DNA of 5,432 nucleotides, from assembly GCA_030149585.1 (NCBI GenBank), contig JASFBJ010000248.1, forward strand, positions 1 through 5,432. The letters are read 5' to 3'. The number at the start of each line of letters is the position of its first letter. Positions within the stretch are counted from its first letter, which is position 1. The position numbers and the translations under genes were made by a program. This DNA is from Desulfobacterales bacterium (lineage in GTDB: Bacteria; Desulfobacterota; Desulfobacteria; Desulfobacterales; JASFBJ01). Below the pieces are notes generated by a model. The model was given only the letters and a program-made list of their open reading frames with translations. It was not told the origin of the DNA and made no database searches. Below, one piece after another: positions 4,101 to 5,432 of the stretch.

Positions 4101-5432
4101 TTAATCCAATACGTTATAGCCTTTGTTTTTTAAAACAGATGCAAGAGCTGTGCGGGCTTTTGTTTCACCATGAACGAGTTTGATTGCATGCGGCTTTTTA
4201 GCTATTGATTCCACCCAGGATACAAGTCCATTTTGGTCAGCGTGGGCAGAGTAGCCGGAAAGCGTGTGGACGGCTGCCTTTATGGATTTCTTTTCTCCGT
4301 CCAGATAAACATAAGCACCAGGATATTTGCAGTATTTTTGAATTGTCCTTCCAGGTGTGCCTTTGGCCTGATAACCCACAAAACAAATGTCGTTTTCAGG
4401 CTGGTCTATGCCTGCTGTCAAATGATTGATTATTCTGCCGCCTGTACACATACCGCTGCCGGCAAGGATGACGGCCGGGCCGCTTGTGCTGCATAGCTTT
4501 TGATGATCCCTGTAATTACTGACAGCGTAAAGCCCTTTGAAATCAATGGGATGGTCGCCATGGGAGAGCAGATCTTTTGCTTCCTTATCCCAGTATTCAG
4601 AAAGATTTGAATAAATTTTTGTAATATTCAGCCCCAGGGGAGAATCAATAAAAACAGGCGGTCTGTTTTCATTACAAATTTCAGGAAATATTTTATGATA
4701 TCTGGAGTCTGAAAACAGCCTGTCCATTTCATAAACAAGTTCCTGGGTGCGTCCGAGTGCAAATGCCGGTATAAAAACTTTACCTCTGTCCCACAGTGCC
4801 CTGGTCAGCATGGTTCCAAGATTGCGTACGCTTTGATCTCTTTTTTCGTGAAGCCTGTCGCCATAGGTTGATTCGAGTACAAGAAGATCAGCAGGCTCAG
4901 GAATTTCCGGATCAGGCAAAATGGGTGTATCTTTTGACCCCAGGTCTCCTGAAAATATTACAGACCAGCCTCGGTCAACTTCAAACCTGATAAAGGAGGA
5001 CCCGAGGATGTGACCGGCTCTGCCCAGCTTATATGTAATTCCTTTTTTTAGATCAAAGGTTTGATTATATTCAAATCCCCATGAAAGATCATCAATAATT
5101 CTCTCCAGATTTTCCATATTCTTTTTCGACAGGTGGGAGAATTTCATGGCATCTGCGAGCATGGGACAAAGCAGGGCTTTTGTCGGATGGGAACAGATGA
5201 TTTCTCCTTTAAAACCGTTTTGGATAAGCTCCGGCAGCCGTCCGATATGATCTATATGTGCATGGGTTAGAAAGAGAAAATCCAGGGCAGAAGGTGAAAC
5301 AGGCCACCGTTGCATTGGCGCAGAATAATCATTCCCCTGGGACAGTCCACAGTCAACCATAATGTTCAGCCCCTTGAGCTGCATCAGGTGACATGAGCCT
5401 GTGACACAGTATTCTGCTCCAAGATGGTGGAT
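4101..5432 (-). CDS. MBL copy B: beta-CASP metallo-beta-lactamase RNase (5' end beyond window)
   Basis: The window shows 443 residues, from IHHLGAEYCVTGSCHL at the right edge to the stop at 4101; by comparison with copy A only about four residues (MKPQ) are missing. It is an RNA-processing nuclease of the CPSF73/RNase J superfamily with MBL, beta-CASP and RMMBL parts, presumably cytoplasmic and dependent on two zinc ions. Visible in order, counting from the edge: TGSCHL (11-16), THAHIDHIG (56-64) with the HxHxDH zinc site, AGHILGSS with H140, FSGDLG with D162, ESTYGDR (187-193, beta-CASP motif A), PAFALGRTQEL (222-231), IDSPL, GSGMCTGGRI, GYQAKGTPGR, SGYSAHAD with H397, and LVHGE with H421. 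All expected metal ligands are present, so activity is likely. An internal ATG at 5384 would cut into the first strand and is not the true start. RNA substrate unknown. Confidence 0.95.
   Translation of the reverse strand: MHHLGAEYCVTGSCHLMQLKGLNIMVDCGLSQGNDYSAPMQRWPVSPSALDFLFLTHAHIDHIGRLPELIQNGFKGEIICSHPTKALLCPMLADAMKFSHLSKKNMENLERIIDDLSWGFEYNQTFDLKKGITYKLGRAGHILGSSFIRFEVDRGWSVIFSGDLGSKDTPILPDPEIPEPADLLVLESTYGDRLHEKRDQSVRNLGTMLTRALWDRGKVFIPAFALGRTQELVYEMDRLFSDSRYHKIFPEICNENRPPVFIDSPLGLNITKIYSNLSEYWDKEAKDLLSHGDHPIDFKGLYAVSNYRDHQKLCSTSGPAVILAGSGMCTGGRIINHLTAGIDQPENDICFVGYQAKGTPGRTIQKYCKYPGAYVYLDGEKKSIKAAVHTLSGYSAHADQNGLVSWVESIAKKPHAIKLVHGETKARTALASVLKNKGYNVLD
4318..4600. repeat. 283-base exact repeat, copy in MBL B
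   Basis: Identical to 637-919. The boundaries are sharp: differences appear just outside at 4317 and 4601. Confidence 0.9.
4627..4635. repeat. 9-base direct repeat (ttcagcccc), distal copy in MBL B
   Basis: With 5365-5373 this delimits the 738-base segment absent from MBL copy A. Both copies encode part of GLNI, once at the N-terminus and once in the beta-CASP domain. Confidence 0.85.
5365..5373. repeat. 9-base direct repeat (ttcagcccc), proximal copy in MBL B
   Basis: Partner of 4627-4635. From here to the right edge (68 bases) copy B is identical to 946-1013 of copy A. Confidence 0.85.

Overview
The window is an AT-rich bacterial segment in which every supported gene lies on the minus strand. 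Read from the right edge leftwards the order is: an almost complete beta-CASP metallo-beta-lactamase RNase (MBL copy B, 4101-5432, start codon just outside the window); a 314-base non-coding stretch with a REP/MITE-like palindromic element and a scrap of duplicated DNA; an MNT/HEPN toxin-antitoxin pair (3786-2984); a second MNT/HEPN pair (2872-2166); a small helical protein plus an AbiEii-type nucleotidyltransferase (2099-1061); a second, internally deleted copy of the same MBL gene (copy A, 1025-396); and the N-terminal part of an archaeal-type P-loop ATPase (343 to the left edge).

The organism cannot be fixed from the sequence. The toxin-antitoxin density, the gene-sized intrachromosomal duplication, the ATPase type and the GTTCCCACG palindromes are reminiscent of large, repeat-rich genomes such as the Desulfobacterota (for example Desulfonema-like), but this is only an impression.

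The coding theme is nucleotidyltransferase-based toxin-antitoxin biology. Both MNT proteins keep the GSx10DxD active site and a third acidic residue; both HEPN partners keep the Rx4HxY motif, which is the RNase site and, in the studied MntA-HepT system, carries the tyrosine AMPylated by the antitoxin. Within each pair the MNT gene comes first and overlaps the HEPN gene (by 1 base and 34 bases). The third module has an AbiEii-like nucleotidyltransferase with an upstream small protein; its reading frame continues upstream of the first usable start codon with family-like sequence, so its start is unusual or damaged.

The architecture is the most interesting part. The two MBL copies bracket the whole toxin-antitoxin block. 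They share a 283-base stretch without a single difference, next to flanks that differ at about one base in ten, which looks like recent gene conversion. Copy A has lost exactly 738 bases (246 codons, in frame) between two 9-base direct repeats that are still visible in copy B, and with them the HxHxDH zinc site. A 45-base scrap beside copy B repeats, in the same order, the junction between the MBL 5' end and the AbiEii 3' end found beside copy A. The locus therefore appears to have grown by duplication of an AbiEii-MBL unit followed by deletion. Related short repeats precede the first gene of each toxin-antitoxin module.
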